Positions 1 through 7,378 are shown, counted from the first letter of the stretch. The stretch: 12,671 nt of DNA from Alphaproteobacteria bacterium (GCA_013003285.1 JABDJY010000429.1:1-12671); one strand, 5' to 3'. A program made the numbers and translations. The notes: generated from the sequence alone by a model not told the origin.

Positions 1-276
1 GCGTGTGCGTACTCCCATCAAGGCCACGGCCCGCGTGCCGATCAGACAGGCCGGATACATATGAGCGACTTCCGTTATCCCTCTATATCTCGATTGCAAT
101 TAGCAGCCGGTCCATACATATGGGTCAACCTCCGCTGTCATCACCCCTCGCGATCCGTGTCTACCGTCCGTCTCATACCGCTATGCATTTAGGGTGTCTA
201 CCGACAGTCGGCATTGGTTTCGGATCGCGGTTAGCCGCTCATCGAATGTTGCTTTCCTGCGCCTCGCTCGGCCGCG
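1..276. other. non-coding left flank
   Basis: No gene is supported here. A plus-strand frame from the window edge closes with TGA at 62-64 and could be the last 20 codons of a gene outside the window, but I do not recognise its sequence. The ten-base string GTGTCTACCG occurs twice (157-166 and 194-203), and ATACATATG also occurs twice (about 55-63 and 114-122). Neither repeat is long enough to name. I found no clear terminator hairpin for the minus-strand gene that ends at 277. Confidence 0.4.
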
Positions 277-1305
277 CTAGTCGAGCAGCGAACGCAGCAA
301 GTCGGCGTTCGACGGATCGGCCGCGAGGTCGCCACACTCGATGGCATGGGCGATCTCGACCAGCCGGGTGTTGACCGGCGCCGCGCCGCCGAGCTTTTCC
401 TGCTCACGCACCACCAGGCCGTTAATGTCGTCGACTTCGGCGCGGCGTTCCTTGATCCAGTCCTGCAGCATGGTCACCTTGGTGTCGGGCAGCGTCCAGT
501 CGGTCAGGACCGCATCGAGCAGGACCGTCGCATAGTGATCGGGGTCGTTCGCCTCGATGCGTGTGTTGCCGAAAATCGGCACCAGCTCGTGGCCCAGCGC
601 CAGCGCGGTGCGCACCGCTTCGCGGCCCGAGGCGATCATCACGTCGCGGATGCCAGGTATTTCGATCGCCTCGGCGAGCGGTAGGTTGAGGATCGAGGAC
701 GGCAGAAACTCCGCCGCGTTGACCACCAGCTTCATCCACTTTGCCGAGCGGATATCGTCCTTGATTTCGGCCGCGCCGGCGTGGCGCAGAATGTCGATCA
801 CTTCCGCCTCGCGGCCGCGCGTCGTCTCGTCGTAAGCGCCGACGCCGAACCAGGTGCCGGCCGGGCCAGTCTGCCGCCCGACGATACCGGGTTCGAACAT
901 ATAGGCCGCGACTTCGATCACCGCGCCCAGGGTTCGCTCGGGCCCCATGATCGAGGCTACATCGTCCAGGGTCATGCCGTTCTGCAGACCGACGACCAGC
1001 CCGTCCGGCGCCACCAGCGGCTTGATCAGTTCGCACGCCCAGCGCGTGTCGTAGGCCTTGACCCCCAGAAAGACGATGTCGAAGGGCTCGCGCAGGGTCG
1101 CGACGTCGCACATATGGAACACGCTGACCGGGGTAGTCACGGTCTCTTCGGGCATTTCGACGCGCAGGCCGCTGGCGCGCATCGCCTCCACATGGGCCGG
1201 CCACTGCTCGATGAAAGTGACATCGAGCCCGGCGTTGACCATATCGGCGCCGAAGGCCGCACCGTTTGCCCCGGTGCCCACCACCGCGATCCGCTTGCCG
1301 GCCAT
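277..1305 (-). CDS. ketopantoate reductase (ApbA/PanE) family dehydrogenase
   Basis: This 342-residue NAD(P)-dependent cytoplasmic oxidoreductase has the two-domain layout of 2-dehydropantoate 2-reductase. An N-terminal Rossmann fold carries the dinucleotide motif VVGTGANGAAFG (residues 8-19), followed by a C-terminal helical domain. Residues matching the family's catalytic set are visible: Asn109 in LQNG, Lys192 in AKWMKLVVNA and Glu290 in RAEVDDINGLVV. At 342 residues it is longer than the roughly 300 of E. coli PanE, and many such paralogues act on other 2-oxo acids, so pantothenate synthesis is not assured. I chose the ATG at 1305 because AGGGGA sits seven bases upstream and the Rossmann strand begins at once. 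An in-frame ATG at 1335 would add ten residues. It is the last gene of the left minus-strand cluster, 79 bp after the HlyU-family gene. Confidence 0.85.
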   Translation of the reverse strand: MAGKRIAVVGTGANGAAFGADMVNAGLDVTFIEQWPAHVEAMRASGLRVEMPEETVTTPVSVFHMCDVATLREPFDIVFLGVKAYDTRWACELIKPLVAPDGLVVGLQNGMTLDDVASIMGPERTLGAVIEVAAYMFEPGIVGRQTGPAGTWFGVGAYDETTRGREAEVIDILRHAGAAEIKDDIRSAKWMKLVVNAAEFLPSSILNLPLAEAIEIPGIRDVMIASGREAVRTALALGHELVPIFGNTRIEANDPDHYATVLLDAVLTDWTLPDTKVTMLQDWIKERRAEVDDINGLVVREQEKLGGAAPVNTRLVEIAHAIECGDLAADPSNADLLRSLLD

Positions 1306-1384
1306 CCGCCCGTCCCCTGTTGGTTGTTCTGTCATTCCAAGACCATCGCGCACATCCGACCACTTTGGCAGGACGCGCGGCGGC

Positions 1385-1684
1385 TTAGTCGAATATGCGG
1401 TCGCCTTCCAGATCGATGATCTGCTGGCCCTTGGCGATGGAGAATTCGGCGGCCGTGTCGCGGCTGCCGTGATAGTCGCCGCGCACGAAACGGTGCTCTT
1501 TGACCGTGCCGTCAATTTCCTTGGTGATCACCCCGGCGGTCAACCATTGCTTACCCTCCGGTTTCGGCTCGGGCTGGATCAGGTAGCCGTTATAGGTCAC
1601 AGGCGCGCTCGCCGTCTGTTTCGCGCCGCCCTGGGCGTTGCCACCCATCAGTCCGCGCAGCATATCGCCAATACCCGGTGCCAT
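1385..1684 (-). CDS. HlyU-family small protein
   Basis: This 99-residue protein belongs to the small family called HlyU in domain databases. The family signature is clear in the middle and C-terminal part: YNGYLIQPEPKPEG (residues 31-44), then GVITKEIDGTVKEHRFVRGD (about 51-70), then a TAAEFSIAKGQQIIDLEGDRIF tail. The length is normal for the family. The N-terminal 25 residues are Gly/Met/Ala-rich (MAPGIGDMLRGLMGG) and look flexible or weakly membrane-active. I see no ArsR-type winged helix, so a DNA-binding role taken from the Vibrio HlyU name should not be assumed. The start is supported by a strong AGGAGGGG three bases before the ATG. It lies 79 bp downstream of the dienelactone hydrolase gene and upstream of the reductase, in the same direction. 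Confidence 0.8.
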   Translation of the reverse strand: MAPGIGDMLRGLMGGNAQGGAKQTASAPVTYNGYLIQPEPKPEGKQWLTAGVITKEIDGTVKEHRFVRGDYHGSRDTAAEFSIAKGQQIIDLEGDRIFD

Positions 1685-1763
1685 TCTCCCCTCCTACAAT
1701 ACGTTTCAGTTTCGTGCCTCACTGTACATTCACGGCGCGTCTTCAGGCGAGCCGCAAGACCGA

Positions 1764-2510
1764 TCAGGCGCCGAGATGTTCTCCGAAGAAGGCAAAAACC
1801 TTCTGCCAGCCGTCGAGCGTCTGTTCGGCACGGTAACGCTCGCCATAGGTATTGAAGAAAGCGTGGCCGGCGCCGTCATAGCGGTGAAACGTGTAGGACT
1901 TGCCGTGCTCTTTAAGCGCCGCCTCGATCTGGTCGACCTGATCGGTATCCGGGTTGGGATCGTCATTGCCGAACAGGCCGAGCAGCGGCACGGTGATGTC
2001 GGCCGTCATATCGATCGGCGCCACGGGCTGGTTTTCGTTCAGGGTCGCCGGTGGCGCGGTGATGTTGCCGCCCCAGCAATCGACCGCGCAATCGAGCGAC
2101 GGCATGCGCGCCGAAGCCATATAGGCGACCCGTCCGCCGGAGCAGAAACCGATCAACCCGACCTTGCCATTGCTGGTGGGCAGATCGCGCAAATAGGCTT
2201 CGCCGCCCGCCAGATCGCCGAGCACGGCGGCGTCGACCTGACCGCCGCTCTCGCGTATGCGTTGCGATTTTTCCTGGGCTGTGCCTGCACCCATACGAAA
2301 ATGCAGATCGGGCGAGATCGTGTTGTAACCGTGGGACGCGACATTGCGCACTACCTCGCGGGTCCAATCATCCCAGCCGGGCATATGGTGGACGAGGAGC
2401 ACGTTGGGGAACGGCCCCGGCCCTAACGGGCGCGCCGTATAGGCGTCGATCAGCTCGCCTTCATGCCCGCGGACCCGAACCCGCTCGGCGATCATGCCTT
2501 CATATGTCAT
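1764..2510 (-). CDS. dienelactone hydrolase family alpha/beta hydrolase
   Basis: This 248-residue cytoplasmic alpha/beta hydrolase matches the dienelactone hydrolase family in length and motifs. The nucleophile is Cys123 in the elbow GFCSGG, the acid is Asp183 in FGNDDPNP, and the base is His216 in GAGHAFFN, giving the Cys-Asp-His triad of this family rather than the Ser triad of esterases. The position of the glutamate that activates the cysteine in classical enzymes (QEIFG) reads HHMPG here, with His42 instead. This may mean a different activation scheme or substrate. Classical members open the lactone ring of dienelactones in chlorocatechol breakdown. No other aromatic-degradation genes are present, so the substrate is unknown. 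It starts 26 bp after the stop of the OsmC-domain gene, with AGGGAG as the likely ribosome site, so the two are probably cotranscribed. Confidence 0.9.
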   Translation of the reverse strand: MTYEGMIAERVRVRGHEGELIDAYTARPLGPGPFPNVLLVHHMPGWDDWTREVVRNVASHGYNTISPDLHFRMGAGTAQEKSQRIRESGGQVDAAVLGDLAGGEAYLRDLPTSNGKVGLIGFCSGGRVAYMASARMPSLDCAVDCWGGNITAPPATLNENQPVAPIDMTADITVPLLGLFGNDDPNPDTDQVDQIEAALKEHGKSYTFHRYDGAGHAFFNTYGERYRAEQTLDGWQKVFAFFGEHLGA

Positions 2511-2536
2511 GGCAGTGTTTCTCCCTGTTGGCCCTT

Positions 2537-3748
2537 CTAGGCGGCGCGCGAGGATTTCGAGGCGCGCACCTTGGGTTTCAAATCGTCGCGGCAGAAGGCA
2601 TGCAGGAAGCAGGTTCGCTCACCCACTTCGAGAATTTGCTGCGCCGCCGCATCGTCGGCGTCGGCATCCAGGAACACATGGGTTTCCACCGGCTGAGCGA
2701 CACCCGCCTGGCCTGTACCGCCGGACGCGCCGCCAAGCGAGAAGTGCGTATCCTGAATGATGCTGTAGCCGGTCAGCGGCAGCTTCGCCATTTTCGCAAA
2801 GCGGCCCATCTGGGTCATGAAGCACAGGCCGATACCGGCGGAGATTAGCGAGGCCGCGTCGGGCGCCCGTCCATGACCGCCAAAGCCCTCACCCTCATCG
2901 GAAAGATATTTCCAGCTCGGCGCTGAGGGATTGTACTGCTCCTTGTAAATCTCTTTGACCCCGTCGGGACGCAGGACACATTTGCTGTGCATGTGCAGCA
3001 GCTGCTTGTCCCCGCCCAAATCGGGGGAGTCGACGCGGCTTTTGAGGAACGCCTCGTAAGCGGCATCCTCTTCCATCAGCATCTCAATCAGAGACGGCAC
3101 CGCCGTGCTGTCGCTGGCCGGCACCAATTTGGGGAAATTATCGCCAGGATTGGCAAAGGGCTCCATATCCAATGGCGTCACATGGGTCGGCGTGAGCACA
3201 TTGCCATTATGGGTCAGCGTAAACAGGCTGGGATGGGAGCCGAGAGCTAGCCCGTTCAGCGGCGACGCCGCTACCGCTTCGTATAGGAGCGTGGTCAGGG
3301 TCTGGTCGTCGCAATCGGCTTCGCAGACGACATTGAGTTCCGGCGGCATGGCGCCGCTGGTCATGGTGCCTTTGCGAAAATCGCCGTCGCGGTAATAGAA
3401 ATTCTCCAAGATGAGCTCAAGCCCGCGCAGCTCGATCTGCCGTTGCGCGGCCAGCGCAGTGATCTCGTTCATGTAAGACGAAATCATACCAGCACTGAGA
3501 TAGGTCAGCGGGTTGGGCGCCTTATTGTGCCCACCCAGATGTTCGCCCTCGTCGCAGGCGAAGCGCCACGCCGTACCGGTCGCCGCCGAGACCACCAGGG
3601 CTTCCTTCTGCATGCCGCCCAGCGAGCGCACCCAGGTGCGCAACGATTGGCCATGGGGGTTGGGCGGCACCGGAAACCCGGCTTCGGTGGCGTTGCCGGC
3701 GATGTAGTAAAGCGGCTCTCCAATTTCTTCGAGAGGTGTCTTGGTCAT
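2537..3748 (-). CDS. tandem OsmC-domain protein
   Basis: This 403-residue protein is built from two consecutive OsmC/Ohr-type domains. Domain 1 spans about residues 45-185 and domain 2 about 250-390. Each contains the same block: DEGEHLGGHNKAPNPLTYLS at 66-85 and DEGEGFGGHGRAPDAASLIS at 284-303. OsmC and Ohr proteins are thiol peroxidases that reduce organic hydroperoxides with two cysteines. Here the cysteines survive only in domain 2 (Cys309 in GIGLCFM and Cys380 in GERTCFLHAF). The equivalent places in domain 1 hold serines (Ser90/91 and about Ser162). Domain 1 may therefore be structural or substrate-binding. Ordinary OsmC proteins are about 140 residues and dimerise, so this looks like a fused dimer. 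It heads the minus-strand cluster and follows a candidate promoter at 3807-3835. The fold is confident; the substrate is unknown. Confidence 0.85.
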   Translation of the reverse strand: MTKTPLEEIGEPLYYIAGNATEAGFPVPPNPHGQSLRTWVRSLGGMQKEALVVSAATGTAWRFACDEGEHLGGHNKAPNPLTYLSAGMISSYMNEITALAAQRQIELRGLELILENFYYRDGDFRKGTMTSGAMPPELNVVCEADCDDQTLTTLLYEAVAASPLNGLALGSHPSLFTLTHNGNVLTPTHVTPLDMEPFANPGDNFPKLVPASDSTAVPSLIEMLMEEDAAYEAFLKSRVDSPDLGGDKQLLHMHSKCVLRPDGVKEIYKEQYNPSAPSWKYLSDEGEGFGGHGRAPDAASLISAGIGLCFMTQMGRFAKMAKLPLTGYSIIQDTHFSLGGASGGTGQAGVAQPVETHVFLDADADDAAAQQILEVGERTCFLHAFCRDDLKPKVRASKSSRAA

Positions 3749-3806
3749 GTAAGTACCCTTGGCTTGAGAAAATCAGCGCCTTGGATGCGCCTGGGAAATT
3801 TGCCCG

Positions 3807-3835
3807 ATTATGCCGCCCTATCCCGCCATTGCAAA
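3807..3835 (-). promoter_or_regulatory. candidate sigma70 promoter of the OsmC cluster
   Basis: Read on the minus strand, CATAAT (3812-3807) matches five of six bases of the -10 consensus. TTTGCA or TTGCAA (about 3835-3829) lies 16-17 bases upstream and matches four of six -35 bases. It falls in the 106-bp gap between the transporter gene's stop and the OsmC start, giving a leader of roughly 50 bases. This is a prediction from sequence only. Confidence 0.4.
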
Positions 3836-3854
3836 TAGCCGGGCTGTTCGCCGT

Positions 3855-5228
3855 CTAGGGGTTCGGCCATGCCCGGTGGTGCATGTCGATCACATAGGCA
3901 TGTTTGTGTTTCACCGCTTCGTGGCGATGGGGGTGGCGATGGGGCTCTGGCCCCTCCCAGCCCTCATGCTCATGCTGATGATGCTCATCATGGACGTGTA
4001 AATGCTGGTGATCGGTCGGCGCGTGGGCGTGCTCCAAATCGCCGGGATCGTGCGCCGGCCACAGCACCAAGGCCGCGCCCGTCGAGACCAGGGTCGCCAC
4101 CGCCAGCACCGAAAACGCCGCCGACAGGCCAAGCGTCCCGCCGACCCATCCGGCCAACGGATAAGCGACCAGCCAACAGACATGCGACAAGGCGAACTGC
4201 GCGGCGTAGATCGCCGGGCGGTCACCCTCATGGGCCGAGCGCATGAGAAGGCGTCCCGCCGGGGTGAGGATCAACGACGAACCGGCGCCAATCAGGAACC
4301 AGACCGGCAACAGAGCGATCAATCCGGGCTCGGTCAGGCCGAGCAGGAGACCGATTGTCATCACGAAGCCGCCGGCGAGCATGAAGGGACGATCGGGATA
4401 GCGGTCCAACAACCGCGGCAGCAGAAGCGCGACGATCATCGATCCGGCGCCGACCGCGGCCAGCGCCAAGGCGGTATCGGTTTCCGAACCCCCAAGCCGG
4501 TCGCGCACATAGACCACGGTGTTGACGATGACCATGGCGCCGCCCGCCGCCGCGGCAAATGACAGCGCCAACAGCCCGCGCAGCCGCGGTGTTTTAAGAT
4601 AGGCCCAAATGCCGAAGCTCGTATTGTGCCAAACCCCGCGCTCTCGATCATGAGATTTGGGGGACGGCAGCTGGATGGAGAAAACCAGGAGCGCCGAGAC
4701 TAGAAAGGCCACGGCATTGGCGGCGAACAAGGCGTCGAAGGACAATAATAACAATGCCGCGGCGGCAAGGGTCGGGCTCAGCAAATTTTCCAAATCGTAA
4801 GCCAGCCGGGACAAGGACAGCGCCCTTGTATATTGCGCCTCGTCGGGCAGCACATCGGGGATGGTCGCCTGGAATGTCGGCGTAAACCCGGCCGAGAAGG
4901 CATTCAACAGAAAGATCAGCAGATAGATCTGCCAGATTTCCGTGACAAAGGGCAGAAACGTCACCAATACAGCGCGCGCCACATCCAGCGCGATCAGGAA
5001 CTGGCGGCGTGGTAATTTATGGGCTAATCCACCGACGATCGGGGCGATGCCCACATAGGCCACCATCTTAAGCGCCAATGCGGTGCCCAGGACGATACCG
5101 GCATCGCGCCCCGCTAACTCAAACGCCAACAGGGCGAGCGCAACGGTCGACAGCCCCGTGCCAGCAAGGGCAATCACTTGCGCCGTGAAAAGTCGGCGAT
5201 AGGTTCGATTCGAAAGCGGCGACGCCAT
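3855..5228 (-). CDS. MFS transporter with histidine-rich C-terminal tail
   Basis: This 457-residue inner-membrane protein of the major facilitator superfamily exports a substrate using the proton gradient. Hydrophobic helices run from about residue 12 to 390. A motif-A-like loop, GGLAHKLPRRQ (66-76), lies between helices 2 and 3. The N-terminal pattern resembles the EntS/MFS_3 branch. The last 67 residues (391-457) are cytoplasmic in the usual topology and hold 19 histidines, with HxH and HH clusters such as DHQHLHVHDEHHQHEHE. This layout recalls NreB-type nickel-resistance permeases, which end in a His-rich tail, so efflux of Ni, Co or Zn is a reasonable guess. The core alone would not indicate a metal. 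The start at 5228 is the first ATG but lacks a clear ribosome site. The gene lies 45 bp after the receiver remnant. Confidence 0.85.
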   Translation of the reverse strand: MASPLSNRTYRRLFTAQVIALAGTGLSTVALALLAFELAGRDAGIVLGTALALKMVAYVGIAPIVGGLAHKLPRRQFLIALDVARAVLVTFLPFVTEIWQIYLLIFLLNAFSAGFTPTFQATIPDVLPDEAQYTRALSLSRLAYDLENLLSPTLAAAALLLLSFDALFAANAVAFLVSALLVFSIQLPSPKSHDRERGVWHNTSFGIWAYLKTPRLRGLLALSFAAAAGGAMVIVNTVVYVRDRLGGSETDTALALAAVGAGSMIVALLLPRLLDRYPDRPFMLAGGFVMTIGLLLGLTEPGLIALLPVWFLIGAGSSLILTPAGRLLMRSAHEGDRPAIYAAQFALSHVCWLVAYPLAGWVGGTLGLSAAFSVLAVATLVSTGAALVLWPAHDPGDLEHAHAPTDHQHLHVHDEHHQHEHEGWEGPEPHRHPHRHEAVKHKHAYVIDMHHRAWPNP

Positions 5229-5273
5229 AGCGCCAGGTTAGCGGAATTTCGGCAATGGCTCCAGAACGCCGAA

Positions 5274-5741
5274 TTAGGGGTGCGGCGCGCTACCCGGCTT
5301 CACGCACCGGGCGGAAAACGGCGCCTTTTTGTGTTCACCCGATGCCAGTTCGTCGTCGCCCATCCAAAAGGCGATCCGCTCCGTGAGCAACTTGGTGTCG
5401 ATCGGCTTGCTCATATAGTCGTTCATGCCGGCCTGCATGAACCGCTTCCGATCGCCCTTCATGGCATAGGCGGTGACGCCGATAATCGGTATCGACGCAT
5501 TGTCTTTCGACAGGCGGCGAATTTGCCGCGTCGCCTCAACGCCGTCCATCTCGGGCATTTGAATGTCCATCAACACCAACCCATAGGGGCGGTTTCGCAC
5601 GGCGTCGAACGGGCGCCCCTCTTCCGCCGCGACGCGTAACTTGTCGAAGGCGGTCTCGGCCTCCGCCGCCAGGTCAACCGCAACATCACAAGCGGCCAGC
5701 TGCTTTTCGAAGATCAGCCGGTTTGTGGAATTATCGGCAAG
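5274..5741 (-). pseudogene. chimeric receiver-domain remnant of a hybrid histidine kinase
   Basis: An open minus-strand frame encodes what looks like one receiver domain assembled from two. The upstream half (5741 to about 5600) reads LADNSTNRLIFEKQLAA and ends in AAEEGRPFDA, as in the first receiver of tandem-receiver kinases. It then continues in frame with AVRNRPYGLVLMDIQMPEMDG, typical of a second receiver. The phosphoacceptor Asp (LMDIQMPEMDG), the switch Thr (IGVTAY) and the Lys (MSKPID) are intact. The N-terminal acidic pair has become Ala-Asp. No ATG, GTG or TTG precedes the first half before an upstream in-frame stop at 5877-5879. The only start is a GTG at 5600, which would give a 108-residue product lacking the first strand and helix. 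I read it as a deletion-derived fossil lacking kinase and upstream parts. A translated short form is possible but would not fold as a normal receiver. Confidence 0.65.
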
Positions 5742-5784
5742 CTGTTCGTCGCCACAGCGGCGATTGAATCGCTCTAGACAACGC

Positions 5785-6930
5785 TCAAGATTGCACGTCG
5801 GCCTTGACCTTCTCCATATGCGCCTTTGCGCGCTGCTCGTTCTTAACAGCGGCTTGGTAGTGCAATAGCACGCGGCTCAAATCCTCTTCGGCGAAACGAA
5901 TTCGCGGCATCAACGCCTTCAGCTGTCGAGCCTTATCCTCCGTAGCGGTAGCGGTCGCCCCCGACCCCTCCTCTTTCAACGCGCCGGCCCGCCCTTCCAA
6001 CTCGGCCAATTTGGCCTCCGCCGCACCAAGTCTCGCCGTTGCCTCGGTCAGCGCCAGCGACGCCTCTTTCCAGGCATCTAACGCTCCCCTCACGGCAACC
6101 GCCTTGGCTTCGACGGCTTCGGCTTTCGCCCTGGCGACTTCGGTTTCGGCGCCCGCCGCTATTTGTGCCAATGCCGCCCCATCGCCCGTCTGTCCAGCAT
6201 CGGTCACCGATGTCGCTCCCGGTTTCGACCCCGCCACGGTCGATTTACCATCAAATGAAACCGACCACTCCACATCGGTGACAAAGAGCGTGCTTATTCC
6301 AGCTAGAAAAAGAACGGTTGCGCTCGCAATGATCATCGACTGGCGCGCGCGGCGATGCTGCACAAGCTGGCGCAACGAAAAAGTTCGGGCAGGCGCCCCG
6401 ATACGTGCGCTGTAGACTTCTATGGGCCAGTCGATGTTTTTCAACGTCCTGGAACCTAGGCGCTTGAACACGTTACCGAATGTGTGCCGGATTTGCTCGT
6501 AGACGGCACCGGAAATACAAATCTCCGACGGTTTGGCGAATGCTTCAAGGCGGGCAGCAATATTCACCCCATCGCCATAGACATCATCTTTATCGGGGAA
6601 GATATCGGCGACATTGAGGCCCATGCGGAATTCGAAGGATTGCCCATCACTCTGCGACGCGTTGTGGGTTTGAATTTTCTGCTGCATGTCGATGGCGCAT
6701 TGGACGGCATCGCCGAGGCTACCGAATTCGAACAGAAATCCGTCGCCCATCGCTTTGAACAGGCGACCGCGATATTCCATGACGGTGGGGTCGATAACAG
6801 CCGTCCGCACTGACTTCAGTTGCGAGAGCGTTCGTACCTCGTCTTCGCGCATCAAACGCGAATAACCCACAGCATCGATCGCAAGGATCGCTGCGATTTT
6901 AGGGGGCTCGGGGGACGATACGCATTCCAT
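5785..6930 (-). CDS. class III adenylate cyclase with membrane anchor and coiled-coil tail
   Basis: This 381-residue protein makes cyclic AMP from ATP. The catalytic domain is N-terminal (residues 10-180). It has metal-binding Asp19 (AIDAVGYSRLM) and Asp63 (KAMGDGFLFEF), the substrate pair Lys59 and Asp116 that fits adenine rather than guanine, and Asn123 and Arg127 in YGDGVNIAARLE. One transmembrane helix follows at about 198-217. After it comes a Ser/Gly/Thr-rich linker and an Ala/Glu/Lys-rich region (about 255-375) predicted to be helical or coiled coil, which would lie in the periplasm. Many alphaproteobacterial cyclases of this order end in TPR repeats; I see none here. The ATG at 6930 has GGGGAAGG about 12 bases upstream. 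The gene is divergent from the VOC gene. Its 3' end abuts the receiver remnant, which sits in the +1 frame. Confidence 0.87.
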   Translation of the reverse strand: MECVSSPEPPKIAAILAIDAVGYSRLMREDEVRTLSQLKSVRTAVIDPTVMEYRGRLFKAMGDGFLFEFGSLGDAVQCAIDMQQKIQTHNASQSDGQSFEFRMGLNVADIFPDKDDVYGDGVNIAARLEAFAKPSEICISGAVYEQIRHTFGNVFKRLGSRTLKNIDWPIEVYSARIGAPARTFSLRQLVQHRRARQSMIIASATVLFLAGISTLFVTDVEWSVSFDGKSTVAGSKPGATSVTDAGQTGDGAALAQIAAGAETEVARAKAEAVEAKAVAVRGALDAWKEASLALTEATARLGAAEAKLAELEGRAGALKEEGSGATATATEDKARQLKALMPRIRFAEEDLSRVLLHYQAAVKNEQRAKAHMEKVKADVQS

Positions 6931-7018
6931 CTGCTGGACTACCTTCCCCTATAATCTCATATGATTTTGTGGCTGATTTATGACGCAATCCACATATGAC
7001 AGACTTTCGGAGGGCCCC
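6931..7018. promoter_or_regulatory. divergent intergenic region
   Basis: This AT-rich gap between the divergent cyclase and VOC genes must carry both promoters. A perfect TATAAT lies on the plus strand at 6950-6955, but no good -35 box stands 17 bases upstream. The eight-base palindrome TCATATGA (6957-6964) and a CATATG at about 6993-6998 are also present. The exact promoters cannot be assigned by eye. Confidence 0.3.
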
Positions 7019-7378
7019 ATGGACACGGAAATTTCGAACCGAGACCGCTGCATAAATTATATCGAGTTCGCGGTGACCGATATCGCCCGGTCAAAGGATT
7101 TTTACGGCACAGCCTTTGGCTGGACGTTCACCGACTATGGACCCGATTATTGTGAATTTTCGGACGGTCATATGAAGGGCGGGTTCGATGCGCATTCACC
7201 GGTGACACCGGGCGGACCCTTAGTCGTTCTCTACGGTGCGGATCTCGTTGACGTTTCTCGACGCATCGAGGCCGCCGGTGGCAACATCGTTAAACCAATT
7301 TACGACTTTCCAGGGGGCCGCCGCTTTCATTTCACCGATCCCGACGGTTACGAACTCGCGGTTTGGACGGAAACCTAA
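7019..7378 (+). CDS. VOC family protein (glyoxalase/dioxygenase fold)
   Basis: This 119-residue single-domain protein has the vicinal-oxygen-chelate fold. It opens with NYIEFAVTDIARSKDFYG, then GWTFTDYGPDYCEF, and ends with FHFTDPDGYELAVW, the canonical last strand containing the C-terminal glutamate ligand. The first-strand ligand position holds Glu (YIEF) rather than His. Family members bind a divalent metal or small hydrophobic ligands and act as lyases, dioxygenases or drug-binding proteins. The sequence does not tell which. Two VOC modules make one active site, so a homodimer is expected. I chose the ATG at 7019 because CGGAGGG lies five bases upstream. An in-frame ATG at 6980 would add 13 residues with no ribosome site. 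No terminator is evident before the palindrome 55 bp downstream. Confidence 0.85.
   Translation: MDTEISNRDRCINYIEFAVTDIARSKDFYGTAFGWTFTDYGPDYCEFSDGHMKGGFDAHSPVTPGGPLVVLYGADLVDVSRRIEAAGGNIVKPIYDFPGGRRFHFTDPDGYELAVWTET

Noticed and set aside
2..64. Possible C-terminus of a plus-strand gene ending at TGA 62-64, or a minus-strand start at 60
   Set aside because: Twenty codons are too few to recognise, and both readings are equally possible.
157..203. Direct repeat GTGTCTACCG
   Set aside because: Only two ten-base copies, so it is compatible with chance.
3..374. Plus-strand open frame of 123 codons at the left edge
   Set aside because: It has no ribosome site or recognisable motif, is rich in Arg/Ser, and runs into the reductase gene on the other strand.
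422..1419. Long open frames antisense to or out of frame with the reductase (313 and 212 codons)
   Set aside because: They are GC-rich shadow frames with Arg-rich, low-complexity translations; the reductase motifs decide the true frame.
1638..2426. 262-codon plus-strand frame opposite the dienelactone hydrolase
   Set aside because: It is a shadow of a gene with intact catalytic residues, and no family is recognisable in it.
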